A stretch of DNA of 64,000 nt from Salarchaeum japonicum_A (GCF_049705945.1 NZ_JBNAMV010000004.1:1240001-1304000), one strand, 5' to 3'; positions 16,979-25,027 are shown, counted from the first letter of the stretch. The notes: generated by a model from the letters alone, not told the origin. Translations and numbers: made by a program.

Positions 16979-17559
16979 CAGGATGCAGTGATGTCGTCGG
17001 CGCGGACCGCCGCGATGGTCGCGCCCATCTTGAGGAGTTCGGCGGGGACGAACGGAACGGCGGCGGTGAGCGCCGCCTCGACGAGGCCGACGTTCCCGAC
17101 GTACGCGAAGAAGACGGTGCCGAACGCGTAGATGAGGACAGTTGCGACGGCCATCCCGGCGACCAACCGGGGGAGCGAGATGGCGTCGAGGTCCCGGAGG
17201 CCGTTCGCGCCGTGCGCGGCGTACCCGACGATGGCGGCGGCGAGCGGATAGCTCCAGAGGTAGCCGCCCCACTGGCCGAACAATGTACCGAGGCCGCTCG
17301 CGCCGTACGCGTAGACGGGGACGCCGACCGCGCCCGCGACGACGTACAGCGTCATCGCCGCGAACCCCCAGACCGGCCCGAGGAACGCGCCCGCGAGGAA
17401 CACGCCGAGCACCTGCAGCGTGAACGGAACGCTCGACACCGGAAGCTGGAAGGAGACGTACGCGAACACGCCGGTGAGCGCCGCGAACAGCGCCGCGCGT
17501 GCGAGGTTTCCGACGACCTGGTCGCCGACCAGTTCGACCGACTCGTGGTTCGTACTCAT
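16978..17559 (-). CDS. bioY: Biotin transporter BioY
   Basis: This 193-residue S-component has six predicted membrane helices. BioY signatures are ALTGVFAYVSFQLPVSSVPFTLQVLGVFL, AGAVGVPVYAYGASGLGTLFGQWGGYL (the biotin-binding helix region), and VPFVPAELLKMGATIA at the end. It binds biotin and couples to EcfA and EcfT encoded directly downstream. The start at 17559 is chosen because the BirA-type dyad at 17573-17604 lies just upstream, where the leaderless promoter should be. An in-frame ATG ten codons further up would place the operator partly inside the gene. Confidence 0.95.
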   Translation of the reverse strand: MSTNHESVELVGDQVVGNLARAALFAALTGVFAYVSFQLPVSSVPFTLQVLGVFLAGAFLGPVWGFAAMTLYVVAGAVGVPVYAYGASGLGTLFGQWGGYLWSYPLAAAIVGYAAHGANGLRDLDAISLPRLVAGMAVATVLIYAFGTVFFAYVGNVGLVEAALTAAVPFVPAELLKMGATIAAVRADDITAS

Positions 17560-17572
17560 ACCCACACGCCTT

Positions 17573-17604
17573 CCGTCAACCGTGTTCAACTTACTGGTTT
17601 ACGA
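17573..17604 (-). promoter_or_regulatory. Putative BirA (biotin repressor) operator of bioY
   Basis: On the minus strand the halves TCGTAAACC and GGTTGACGG are separated by exactly 14 bases. This matches the known BirA dyad (TTGTAAACC, 14-16 bases, GGTTTACAA) at 7-8 of 9 positions in the left half and at 6 of 9 in the right half. It is placed 14-45 bases upstream of the bioY ATG, over the expected TATA position, so binding would block initiation. This predicts a biotin-ligase with an N-terminal winged helix elsewhere in the genome. Confidence 0.6.
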
Positions 17605-17636
17605 CTTCTCTCACCGCGTGAGAATACCCATCAAGC

Positions 17637-17643
17637 CTTTACC
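17637..17643 (+). promoter_or_regulatory. TATA box (BoxA) of the CMI4-like gene
   Basis: CTTTACC is centred 30 bases upstream of the ATG at 17670. It lies back-to-back with the bioY operator in the 110-base divergent intergenic region. The spacing suggests a leaderless transcript and supports ATG 17670 over the in-frame TTG at 17661. Confidence 0.5.
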
Positions 17644-17669
17644 GGAGCGGGACGTGCCTTTTGACCATC

Positions 17670-18266
17670 ATGAACGAGAAGACCGAGGAGCTCCGCGACA
17701 TCTTCCTCGACGTCACCGAGGAGGACACCGTCACCGAGACCCAGACGGAGACCCACGGCACTCTCGCCTCCGACGACGAGGTGGACGACCGCCTCCGCGA
17801 CACCGTCGCCCACATGCACGAGGCCCTCGACTTCACCACCGACCTCGACACCGAGGAGTACGTCCGCGTCGTCCGCGGGTTCTACGCCGACGAAGCCGAC
17901 GCCGCCATCGCCCGCGACCTCGACACCACGTCCGAAACCGTCACCCGCGCCCGCCTCGACCTCCACCTCCTCACCGAATCCGACCTCGACGCACCATTCG
18001 AGTTCGAAACGCTCGACGCGGCGCTCGACGACCACGACACCCTCACGGACGCCGCCGACGCTCTCGACGTCAGCACCAGTACCGTCCGACGCTACCGCCG
18101 CGTCCGCGACACCCGCCGCGACATCCGCCGCGTCAACGACCGCTACCGCGACGAATTCGAGGCCATCCTCACCGACCGCGAACTCACCGACCCCCTCACC
18201 GAGAGCGTGCAGGAGGACGGCCTCGACGAAGCCACCGAAGGCCAGGAGATGGACATCTCGCTTTAA
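17670..18266 (+). CDS. Conditioned medium-induced protein 4-like (CMI4)
   Basis: This 198-residue acidic protein is rich in Asp, Glu and Thr. The N-terminus MNEKTEELRDIFLDVTEED is what I remember for haloarchaeal CMI4, first noted as induced by conditioned medium. Two segments look like helix-turn-helix units: YADEADAAIARDLDTTSETVTRARLDLHL (shown here as residues about 70-98) and DTLTDAADALDVSTSTVRRYRRV (about 125-147). The second resembles a sigma-like or MarR-like recognition helix, so DNA binding is possible. The tail is acidic and probably disordered. Function is unproven. Confidence 0.7.
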   Translation: MNEKTEELRDIFLDVTEEDTVTETQTETHGTLASDDEVDDRLRDTVAHMHEALDFTTDLDTEEYVRVVRGFYADEADAAIARDLDTTSETVTRARLDLHLLTESDLDAPFEFETLDAALDDHDTLTDAADALDVSTSTVRRYRRVRDTRRDIRRVNDRYRDEFEAILTDRELTDPLTESVQEDGLDEATEGQEMDISL

Positions 18267-18384
18267 CCCCTGAAACCGCCCACGACAATTCTCTTTCTCC
18301 CGTTCTCTCCGCCTCGTTTTTCCACCTGCTCTCCGCGGTGGTTCGGCCGAGTGTTCAAGTAGGAGAGCGCGGCCAGCGGACGAC

Positions 18385-19035
18385 GTGACAACTTCGTTCA
18401 GCGCGCTCGCGACGGCGGCGTACTGTCCGCGCCAGCTCTACTATCGGCGGCGCGACCCGCCCGACGGGATGCCGGCTGCGGCCGAACGCGCGCACGAAAT
18501 CGCCGCGCGCTACCCCGAGTTCCTCCTCGCGTCGGACACCGCGCTCCGAACCTTCGACCTCGCCGTCGACCCCGACACCTACCGGCGACGCCTCCGCGCG
18601 CTCCGCGAGCGCGACTGCTGGCGGACGCTCACCGACCCGCCCGAGCGCGACGTGCTCGTGGAGGGCCGTGACTGCCGGGGTCTCGTGCAGAAAATCGGAT
18701 ACGACCCGCTCCGGCCCGTGCTCGTCTCGCCGGGCGACCCCGCGGACAGCGGTGTGTGGGAGCCACAGCGCGTCCGCGCCGTCGCCGCGGCGCTCGCGCT
18801 CGCGTGGCGCGAACGCACTCCTGTGGAGTCCGCGCTCGTCGAGTACCCCCGGCACGGCGTCGTCCGAGAGGTACGATTGACTGCGGGGAATCGCGCGCTC
18901 TACCGCCGCACGCTCCGCGCCGTCGAGGGACTGGACGGCCCGCCGCCGCGCCTCCGCGACACCGCGCGCTGCGGGAGTTGCGACTATCGGGCGGAGTGCG
19001 GGGCGAAAACGCGGAGCCTACGGTCGCTCCTCTAG
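18385..19035 (+). CDS. Stand-alone Cas4/RecB-like protein with degenerate nuclease motifs
   Basis: This 216-residue protein starts with GTG at 18385. It has the cysteine arrangement of Cas4: an early AAYCPRQLYYRR (Cys about 14) and a C-terminal CGSCDYRAECG, together able to hold a 4Fe-4S cluster. The PD-(D/E)XK catalytic motifs are poorly kept. GLVQKIGYDP stands where G-x-I-D is expected, and VEYPRHG stands where EYK is expected. No CRISPR array or other cas gene is in the window. It overlaps the convergent Sua5 gene by 18 bases. A DNA-repair or structural role is as likely as spacer acquisition. Confidence 0.7.
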   Translation: MTTSFSALATAAYCPRQLYYRRRDPPDGMPAAAERAHEIAARYPEFLLASDTALRTFDLAVDPDTYRRRLRALRERDCWRTLTDPPERDVLVEGRDCRGLVQKIGYDPLRPVLVSPGDPADSGVWEPQRVRAVAAALALAWRERTPVESALVEYPRHGVVREVRLTAGNRALYRRTLRAVEGLDGPPPRLRDTARCGSCDYRAECGAKTRSLRSLL

Positions 19036-19599
19036 CCAGGCCTCGATACGGTCCGCGTCCCGGCCGCGGCGGTGAATCACGCCCGCGCCGGCGTCCACCA
19101 CGGTGCTCTCGCCGCCCGGCGTCTCGCCGCCGTCCAGCACCACGCCGACGGCGTCCCGGATTTCGGGGTCGAGGTCGCTGGTGCGGCGGGCGTTCGAGCG
19201 ACCGCTCCGGTTCGCGCTCGTCGCGGTCACCGGCCCCGCGGTGGCGAGGAAGTCGAGCGCCAGGTCGTGGTCGGGCACCCGCACGCCCACCTTGGGTTTC
19301 CCGCCGGTGAGCGCGTCCGGCACGCTCCCGCGCTTCTCGCACACCACGGTCACCGCGCCCGGGAGGAACTCCCGCATGAACGCCTCCTCGCGCTCGCTCG
19401 CGTGGACGTGGTCGAGCGCGGCGTCGACGCTGCCGACGCCCATCGACAGCGGTTTCGAGCGGTCGCGGCCCTTCGCCGCGAACACGCGCTCCACCGCGTC
19501 GGCGTCGAGGGCGTCGCCGGCGAGACCGTAGACGGTGTCCGTCGGGTAGACGACGAGGCCGCCGTCGTCGATGGCGGCGGTGGCGTCCGTGAGCGACAT
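19018..19599 (-). CDS. L-threonylcarbamoyladenylate synthase (Sua5/YrdC family)
   Basis: This 193-residue protein has the YrdC fold: GLVVYPTDTVYGLAGDA at the N-terminus, AKGRDRSKPLSMGV (nucleotide/ATP binding KxR...K/S-x-x), LPGAVTVV, GVRVPDH and PVTATSANRSGR. It makes threonylcarbamoyl-AMP from threonine, bicarbonate and ATP, the first step of t6A37 formation in ANN-decoding tRNAs. It lacks the extra Sua5 C-terminal domain, so it is of the short TsaC type. It sits directly downstream (zero spacing) of the redoxin gene. Confidence 0.92.
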   Translation of the reverse strand: MSLTDATAAIDDGGLVVYPTDTVYGLAGDALDADAVERVFAAKGRDRSKPLSMGVGSVDAALDHVHASEREEAFMREFLPGAVTVVCEKRGSVPDALTGGKPKVGVRVPDHDLALDFLATAGPVTATSANRSGRSNARRTSDLDPEIRDAVGVVLDGGETPGGESTVVDAGAGVIHRRGRDADRIEAWLEERP

Positions 19600-20109
19600 C
19601 TACAGGTCGTCGACCGCGGCTTCGATCTCGTCGTAGTCCGGGAACTCCGGCCACTCCGAAGCGACCCACGCGTACTCGACGGTGCGGTCCTCGTCGACCA
19701 CGTACACCGCCGGCCGCGGCTCCTCGATGCCGGTCATGCCGTCGAGGTCGTGCTCGATACCGTACTTGCGCGCCACGTCGTTCGCGGGGTCGCTGAACAG
19801 CGCGTACTGCTCGATGCCGCGCTCCTCGATGGTGCGCTTGTGCTCGTACGGCGACGAGATGGAGAGACCGACCACCTGGACGCCGTACTGTTCGAACTCG
19901 CGCTCCGCGAGTTCCTGCCACGCGTACGTCGCCGGAAACGCGCCGTCCATCGAGTGGAACACCAACACGACGGGCGATTCGTCGAGGAGGTCCGTGAGAG
20001 AGGTGTCCTCCCAGTATTCGTCGTTCACGAGCGGCCGCGTGAAGTTCGGCGCTTGCTCGCCCGCCTCCACGTGGTCCGCGTCGGGGAGACTCACCACGTC
20101 GAAGTCCAT
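19600..20109 (-). CDS. AhpC/TSA-like redoxin lacking all cysteines
   Basis: This 169-residue protein has a thioredoxin-like peroxiredoxin fold: AGEQAPNFTRPLVNDEYW, SPVVLVFHSMDGAFPATYAWQEL, VVGLSISSPYEHKRTIEERGI, ALFSDPANDVARKYGI and RPAVYVVDEDRTVEYAW. The peroxidatic cysteine normally following the PxxxT motif is absent and there is no cysteine anywhere. Catalytic peroxidase chemistry by the known mechanism is therefore not possible. It overlaps the upstream glutaredoxin-like gene by one base (TGATG), so the two are co-translated. It may be a structural or regulatory relative. Confidence 0.85.
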   Translation of the reverse strand: MDFDVVSLPDADHVEAGEQAPNFTRPLVNDEYWEDTSLTDLLDESPVVLVFHSMDGAFPATYAWQELAEREFEQYGVQVVGLSISSPYEHKRTIEERGIEQYALFSDPANDVARKYGIEHDLDGMTGIEEPRPAVYVVDEDRTVEYAWVASEWPEFPDYDEIEAAVDDL

Positions 20110-20399
20110 CAGTCCTCACCCCCGTAGGTTCGGTCGAGGTAGTCGACGATGTTCCCGGATTCGGCCATCGCGACCCCCGTGTTCTCGTCGATGATGGCGG
20201 GGACGGTGCGCGCGCCGACGACGCGCTTCACCGCGTCCCGCTCCGAGTGGAGGGGTTCGACGAACCGCGAGTGGTAGTCGATATCGTACTCGTCGAGCTT
20301 GTGGACGACGCGCTCACAGAACGGACACGCCTGTAGCCGGTAGAGCAGGACGTCGGCGTCCGCGCTCTCCGGTGTCGGGGTTGCTTCGCTCGCGCTCAT
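20109..20399 (-). CDS. Glutaredoxin / GST N-terminal-domain protein
   Basis: This 96-residue protein shows a thioredoxin fold with a redox CPFC motif in LYRLQACPFCERVVHKLDEY (residues about 19-38), the cis-proline in ARTVPAIIDENTG, and SGNIVDYLDRTYG as in GST N-terminal domains. It probably carries out thiol-disulfide exchange in the cytoplasm. Haloarchaea use gamma-glutamylcysteine rather than glutathione. The start at 20399 gives a short acidic leader (MSASEATPTPESADAD); the frame runs on for hundreds of codons upstream as antisense shadow of the CBS-domain gene. It forms an operon with the redoxin and Sua5 genes. Confidence 0.9.
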   Translation of the reverse strand: MSASEATPTPESADADVLLYRLQACPFCERVVHKLDEYDIDYHSRFVEPLHSERDAVKRVVGARTVPAIIDENTGVAMAESGNIVDYLDRTYGGED

Positions 20400-20457
20400 A
20401 CCTCGTTGTTCGGTCGAACCCGGCGTAAACGTGTTGCCCGCGGCACGCAGGGGATAA

Positions 20458-20466
20458 CGTTTAATC
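20458..20466 (+). promoter_or_regulatory. TATA box (BoxA) of the CorC/CNNM-like gene
   Basis: CGTTTAATC is centred about 31 bases upstream of the GTG at 20493. An inverted repeat CCCAC-N7-GTGGG (20481-20497) covers the start codon region. Confidence 0.5.
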
Positions 20467-20492
20467 GGCAGCGGACGAAACCCACGACTATT

Positions 20493-21854
20493 GTGGGTTT
20501 GTCTCCGGTACTGACACCGCTGGTGTTCGGCGTGACACTCGGGACTGATACGTACGCCGTGCTCGGCGCGGCTGCGATAATCCTCCTGATGGCGCTGTCG
20601 GCGTTCTTCTCGTCGTCCGAGATAGCGATGTTCTCCATCGCCCGCCACCGCATCGACGCGCTCCGCGACGACGACATCCCCGGTGCGGAGGCCGTGGCGG
20701 ACCTCAAGGAGGACCCGCACCGCCTCCTCGTGACGATTCTCGTCGGGAACAACCTCGTGAACATCGCGATGTCGTCGCTCGCCACGGCGCTCGTCGGGAT
20801 GTACGTCACGAACTCCGGTGTCGCGGTGCTCGTGTCGACGCTCGGCGTCACGGCGCTCGTCCTCCTCTTCGGGGAGTCCGGGCCGAAGTCGTACGCGGTC
20901 GAACACACGGAGTCGTGGTCGCTCCGCGTCGCGCCCTTCCTCAAGCTCTCCGAACGCATCCTCTACCCGCTCGTCGTGCTGTTCGACTACCTCACGCGGC
21001 TCGTCAACCGCGTCACCGGTGGTCGCGCGGCCATCGAGACCTCGTACGTCTCCCGTGACGAGATTCAGGAGATGATCAAGACCGGGGAGCGCGAGGGCGT
21101 CATCGAGGAGGAGGAACGCGAGATGCTCCAGCGCATCTTCCGGTTCAACAACACCATCGCGAAGGAAGTGATGACGCCGCGCCTCGACGTGGACGCGGTG
21201 GCGAAGGACGCGTCCGTGGACGAGGCGATTCAGACGTGCGTGCAGTCCGGCCACGAACGCCTTCCCATCTATGAGGGGAGTCTGGACAACGTCATCGGCG
21301 TGGTCGCGCTCCGCGACCTCGTCCGCCAGCACGTCTACGGCGAGGGCGAGGAGGTTCCGCTCTCCGACCTCATCGAACCGACCCTGCACGTTCCGGAGTC
21401 GAAGAACGTGGACGAACTCCTCGCGGAGATGCAGGAGGAACGCGTCGGCATGGTGGTCGTCATCGACGAGTTCGGCACCACGGAGGGACTCATCACGACG
21501 GAGGACCTCATCGAGGAGATCGTCGGCGAAATCCTGGAGGGCGAGGAGGAAAAGCCCGTGACGTTCGTGGACGACGACTCCGTGCTCGTCCGCGGCGAGG
21601 TGAACATCGACGAGGTGAACGACGCGCTCGACATCGACCTCCCGGAGGGCGAGGAGTTCGAAACCATCGCGGGCTTCATCTTCAACCGCGCGGGCCGACT
21701 CGTGGAGGAGGGTGAGACGTTCGAGTACGACGGCGTCGAACTCCGCGCGGAGAAAGTGGAGAACACGCGCATCATGAAAGCCCGGGTCTCCCGGGTCGAG
21801 GAGCCGGTCGAGGACGCGGAGTCGCTCGAAGCCGAGGACGAACCCGAGGCCTAG
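20493..21854 (+). CDS. Hemolysin/CorC (CNNM-type) membrane protein with CBS pair
   Basis: This 453-residue protein starts with GTG. The N-terminal CNNM (DUF21) domain has four membrane helices (residues about 12-165) with FFSSSEIAMFSIARHRIDAL and LLFGESGPKSYAVEH. A CBS pair follows (about 215-340), beginning VMTPRLDVDAVAKDASVDEAI and continuing VVVIDEFGTTEGLITTEDLIEEIVGEI. The C-terminal CorC_HlyC domain has VRGEVNIDEVNDAL and TIAGFIFNRAGRL, then an acidic tail. The family is linked to magnesium or cobalt efflux and membrane damage tolerance. The stop is a CTAG shared with the PiT gene. Confidence 0.9.
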   Translation: MGLSPVLTPLVFGVTLGTDTYAVLGAAAIILLMALSAFFSSSEIAMFSIARHRIDALRDDDIPGAEAVADLKEDPHRLLVTILVGNNLVNIAMSSLATALVGMYVTNSGVAVLVSTLGVTALVLLFGESGPKSYAVEHTESWSLRVAPFLKLSERILYPLVVLFDYLTRLVNRVTGGRAAIETSYVSRDEIQEMIKTGEREGVIEEEEREMLQRIFRFNNTIAKEVMTPRLDVDAVAKDASVDEAIQTCVQSGHERLPIYEGSLDNVIGVVALRDLVRQHVYGEGEEVPLSDLIEPTLHVPESKNVDELLAEMQEERVGMVVVIDEFGTTEGLITTEDLIEEIVGEILEGEEEKPVTFVDDDSVLVRGEVNIDEVNDALDIDLPEGEEFETIAGFIFNRAGRLVEEGETFEYDGVELRAEKVENTRIMKARVSRVEEPVEDAESLEAEDEPEA

Positions 21855-23008
21855 AGCACCGCGTCGACAGCGACGTACGCGCCGTAGCTCGCGCCGAGCG
21901 CGAGCGCGAGCGACCCGATCCACGCGAGCACGGTGAACACCATTTTCCGCTTGCTCACGCCGCCGCCAGCGCCCGCTGCGGCGTACCCGCTGCCGATGAT
22001 GGCGGAGACGATTATCTCGTTGAAGGAGACCGGAATGCCGAAGAACACCGCGGTCTGCGCGATGGCGAAGCTCGGGATGAGCGCCGCAATCGAGCGCCGC
22101 GGGCCGAGGCTGGAGTAGTCCTGACTGAGCGCTTTTATCATCCGGGGCGCGCCCGTCCACGACCCGGCGAGCAGGCCGATGCCGCCGCCGACGAGCACGT
22201 ACGTGATGGGGATGTCCTCGCCGACGAGCGGGAGGAGCGGGCCGACGGCCAATCCGACCTGGCTGCCGCCGGCGCTGAACGCGACGAGGCTGCCGAGTGC
22301 GAGGAGGAACCGTCGCTGGCCGCGCGCGGGGTCGCGGTCGATTTCGCGGTAGAGGACGAGCGCGACGAGCGCGGCGACGACGAAGGACACGCCGGCGCGA
22401 CCCGGGAGGCCGGGCGTGACGGCGGCGGAGAGCGACTGACTCGTTCCCGCGGGCCCGAGGAAGACGAACTTCACGTTCGCGACGATGACGCCGACGACGC
22501 CGCCGAGAACGGGGATGACGACGCGGTCGCGGTCGAGGCGGCGGAGCGCTCGCGCGGTGGCGTACGCGATGCCGCCGCCGACGAACGGCACGAGCACCCA
22601 GAGCGCCGCTATCTGCTGGTATTTCGCCCACGCGGGACCGCCCCCCATCGCGAGTCCGGTGCCGACGACCGCGCCAGTGACGGTGAACGCGGTGGCGATG
22701 GGGTAGCCCGCGAACACGCCGATAGCGACGAGCACCGCGGCGATGGTGAGCGCGATAACGGCGGCTGTCGGGGAGAGCGACTGTCCGATGATGAGGTCCT
22801 GTCCGACCGCCTCGCTCACGTTCGCCCCTTGGAACACCGCGCCGGCGAGGCCGAGGATGCCGACGAGGAAGCCTGCGCGCATCACGGGGATTGCGTTCGC
22901 GCCGACCGCGGGTGCGAACGGCGTCGACCCCGACGACCCTGCGCCGATGGCCCACGCCATGAAGAGGCTCGCGATGGCGGCGACGACCAGAACGGCGATA
23001 CCTGCCAT
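21851..23008 (-). CDS. PiT-family inorganic phosphate transporter (copy 1)
   Basis: This 385-residue protein is very hydrophobic, with about 10-11 membrane helices. The two inverted PiT repeats are visible: GAGSSGSTPFAPAVGANAIPVMRAGFLVGILGLAGAVFQG (N-terminal, given by position about 22-60) and AFSAGGSQVGLAVGPLLPLV followed by LLAGSWTGAPRM. It imports phosphate with Na+ or H+. No adjoining PhoU-like gene is present. The canonical GANDVANA-type motif is altered to AIGAGSSGSTPFAPAVGANA, but this still fits the family. A second, divergent PiT lies at 30.5 kb. Confidence 0.88.
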   Translation of the reverse strand: MAGIAVLVVAAIASLFMAWAIGAGSSGSTPFAPAVGANAIPVMRAGFLVGILGLAGAVFQGANVSEAVGQDLIIGQSLSPTAAVIALTIAAVLVAIGVFAGYPIATAFTVTGAVVGTGLAMGGGPAWAKYQQIAALWVLVPFVGGGIAYATARALRRLDRDRVVIPVLGGVVGVIVANVKFVFLGPAGTSQSLSAAVTPGLPGRAGVSFVVAALVALVLYREIDRDPARGQRRFLLALGSLVAFSAGGSQVGLAVGPLLPLVGEDIPITYVLVGGGIGLLAGSWTGAPRMIKALSQDYSSLGPRRSIAALIPSFAIAQTAVFFGIPVSFNEIIVSAIIGSGYAAAGAGGGVSKRKMVFTVLAWIGSLALALGASYGAYVAVDAVL

Positions 23009-23045
23009 ACGCTCCCGTGTAGAGGGCGACGCTTGAGGGTGTCGC

Positions 23046-23723
23046 TTAGTTCGTCGTCGGGTTCGTGTCGGCGTCCGTCTCAGGCAGTTCGACGCCCTCC
23101 GCGGCCGCGACGTCCTCGACGTCCTTCTCCGCGTCCACGTGCCAGCGCGTCACGTCCTCCTCGTAGGAGTCGAGGTACTCGCGTACAGAGTCCTTCAAGT
23201 CGTCGTCGTTCACGTTCACCTCGAACACGAACTCCTCCTGCGAGCGCACGTACCGAACGTTCGCGCTCACGAGGTCGTTGTCGAAGTAGTAGGGCGCTAT
23301 CTGCGTCATCACCTTCCGGTACACCGTGTTCTCGATGGTTCTGAGCGCCTTCCGGCCCGCGGTGTCGGCGGCGCGCGCGACGTAGTCGATGGAGTCCTGC
23401 CACTTCGACATCGCGCCACCCACGTCGTCCTCCCCCAGTTTCTCGTAGGACTCGGTGAGGCGCTCGCCCGCCGACCCGAGGTCGTCGTCCGCGGACCGGC
23501 CCGCGCGCTCGCCTTCGCCCTCGTCCACGCTCGCCTGTTCCGCCGTCTTCTCCGACACCTCCTCGTCGATGCGCTCGTGGGCCTTCGGCCGCCACTCGTT
23601 CCACGATTCCAGCGCGCCCGACTCGACGCCGGCGTCCCGCAACGCCCGCGTCACGCGCTCGCCGTGCTCGACGATATCGCCCCAGTCACCCCGAACCTTG
23701 AACCCGGAGATACTCTCTTGCAT
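23046..23723 (-). CDS. Conserved haloarchaeal protein, DUF5828-like
   Basis: This 225-residue acidic protein begins MQESISGFKVRGDWGDIVEHGERV. The middle (residues about 45-85) is a low-complexity Glu/Asp/Gly stretch. The C-terminal part (about 95-200) alternates helix and strand and includes RKALRTIENTVYRKVMTQIAPYYFDNDLVSANV. There is no cysteine, membrane segment or catalytic motif. From memory it matches the haloarchaeal family DUF5828. Function is unknown. It is upstream of the PiT gene on the same strand with a 37-base gap. Confidence 0.7.
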   Translation of the reverse strand: MQESISGFKVRGDWGDIVEHGERVTRALRDAGVESGALESWNEWRPKAHERIDEEVSEKTAEQASVDEGEGERAGRSADDDLGSAGERLTESYEKLGEDDVGGAMSKWQDSIDYVARAADTAGRKALRTIENTVYRKVMTQIAPYYFDNDLVSANVRYVRSQEEFVFEVNVNDDDLKDSVREYLDSYEEDVTRWHVDAEKDVEDVAAAEGVELPETDADTNPTTN

Positions 23724-23910
23724 CGCGGTTTGACACGCCTACGACACCCGCGCCCTTACGTGTTGCCGCTGCGAACGATTCCCACTCCCACGTCGATTCG
23801 TGGCGCGTTCGCCTTGTTTGCGGGTCACGGTGTTCCCCGCTCACCTGTCCCGCGGCGCGTAGCGCCGCGTAACCGACACCTTAACGCAATCCCCAGCCCC
23901 TTTTTCCGGT

Positions 23911-24585
23911 ATGCCAATCGAGGACCGCGAGAACGCGCACGTCATCACGCACGCGCTCGCGAAGGACACGCTCTCTCGGATTCGAGACGAATCGACGGAA
24001 CAGGTCGGGTTCCGGAAGGGCCTGGTGAAACTCGGCCGCATCTGCGGCTACGAGGTCATCGACGGCGTGATGGAGACCGAGTACGTCGAACTGGAGACGC
24101 CGCTCGCGCCGACGACGGGCGAGCGCGTGAAGGGACTGGACGACGTGGTCATCATCAACGTGCTGCGGGCGGCGACGCCGTTCGTCGAAGGACTGCTGAA
24201 GGCGTTCCCGCGAGCGAAGCAGGGCGTCATCAGCGCGGGCCGCGACGAGTCCGGGCAGCGCGAGGACGGCACGTTCCCCATCACGGTCGACTACGTGAAG
24301 CTCCCCGAAATCACGGAGGACGACACGGTCATCGTCGCGGACCCGATGCTCGCCACCGGTTCCACGATGTGCACCGTGCTCGACACCGTGCTGGAGGGAC
24401 AGGCGGACCCGGAGAACCTCTTCGTGCTCTCCGCGGTGTCCGCGCCCGACGGCCTGCTGCGCGTGCAGGACGGGTTCCCCGAGGCCGACCTTCTCACCGT
24501 CAGCATCGACGACCACCTCAACGAGGAAGGCTACATCATCCCCGGCCTCGGCGACGCGGGCGATCGCGCGTTCCGCACGAACTAG
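23911..24585 (+). CDS. upp: Uracil phosphoribosyltransferase
   Basis: This 224-residue salvage enzyme converts uracil and PRPP to UMP. The PRPP-binding loop is IVADPMLATGSTM (about residues 146-158). VINVLRAATPFVEGLLKAFPRA and ISAGRDESGQ in the middle, and IIPGLGDAGDRAFRTN at the end (uracil-binding YIxPGLGDAGDR), are diagnostic. A TTAACG box near 23880 lies about 28 bases upstream of the ATG. It is followed at 40 bases by a small membrane-protein gene. Confidence 0.95.
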   Translation: MPIEDRENAHVITHALAKDTLSRIRDESTEQVGFRKGLVKLGRICGYEVIDGVMETEYVELETPLAPTTGERVKGLDDVVIINVLRAATPFVEGLLKAFPRAKQGVISAGRDESGQREDGTFPITVDYVKLPEITEDDTVIVADPMLATGSTMCTVLDTVLEGQADPENLFVLSAVSAPDGLLRVQDGFPEADLLTVSIDDHLNEEGYIIPGLGDAGDRAFRTN

Positions 24586-24625
24586 CGACCGTAACGCCCA
24601 ACGTCGCTCGCGAGAGTGTTCACGT

Positions 24626-24988
24626 ATGACTCCGGTCGCACTGCTCGTGCTCGCCGTCGGCCTCCCCCTCCTGGTCGTCGCGGTCGTCTACGCGGGCGCG
24701 GTGCTCGTCGGCGTCGCGCCCGACTTCGCGCTCATCGTACTCACGCTGCCGCTGCTGGCGCTCCTCCTCTACGCGCTCTCCGTGGTCGAGACGAAGACCG
24801 AGCGCGAGAACGACCTGCCGGACTCGCTCTGGAAACGCCTCGCGTCGTTCGCACGCGGCGGCGACGAGCAACAGATCGAAGCGCGTGACCGAATGGACCC
24901 GGCGGAACGCCAGCGCATCGCGCGACAGATCCTCGTCTTCTCCCTCGGGGGGCTCGTCTGGACGTTCGCGGTCGCGTACGGGTTCTGA
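24626..24988 (+). CDS. Small membrane protein of unknown function
   Basis: This 120-residue protein has two N-terminal helices (residues about 3-24 and 30-52), a charged cytoplasmic-type loop rich in Arg and Glu (about 55-95, including DPAERQRIARQI), and a third helix (about 99-118). I do not recognise the family. It lies 40 bases downstream of upp with the same orientation and may be co-transcribed; no functional link is evident. Confidence 0.6.
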   Translation: MTPVALLVLAVGLPLLVVAVVYAGAVLVGVAPDFALIVLTLPLLALLLYALSVVETKTERENDLPDSLWKRLASFARGGDEQQIEARDRMDPAERQRIARQILVFSLGGLVWTFAVAYGF

Positions 24989-24999
24989 CGCCGCAGTTC

Positions 25000-25005
25000 T
25001 TTATA
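25000..25005 (+). promoter_or_regulatory. TATA box (BoxA) of the small zinc-finger gene
   Basis: TTTATA lies 25 bases upstream of the ATG at 25028. This is the leaderless spacing and decides against the in-frame ATG at 25013. Confidence 0.7.
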
Positions 25006-25027
25006 CCTCGGCGTGTATGCGGTAGAT

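Noticed and set aside
20481..20497. CCCAC-N7-GTGGG hairpin over the GTG start as a riboswitch or thermosensor
   Set aside because: Five base pairs at a leaderless start are too little, and there is no upstream leader to form a switch.
20400..22955. A minus-strand open frame of several hundred codons running upstream of the glutaredoxin gene
   Set aside because: It is antisense to the CorC/CNNM-like gene, is Arg/His-rich and matches nothing; high GC content keeps shadow frames open.
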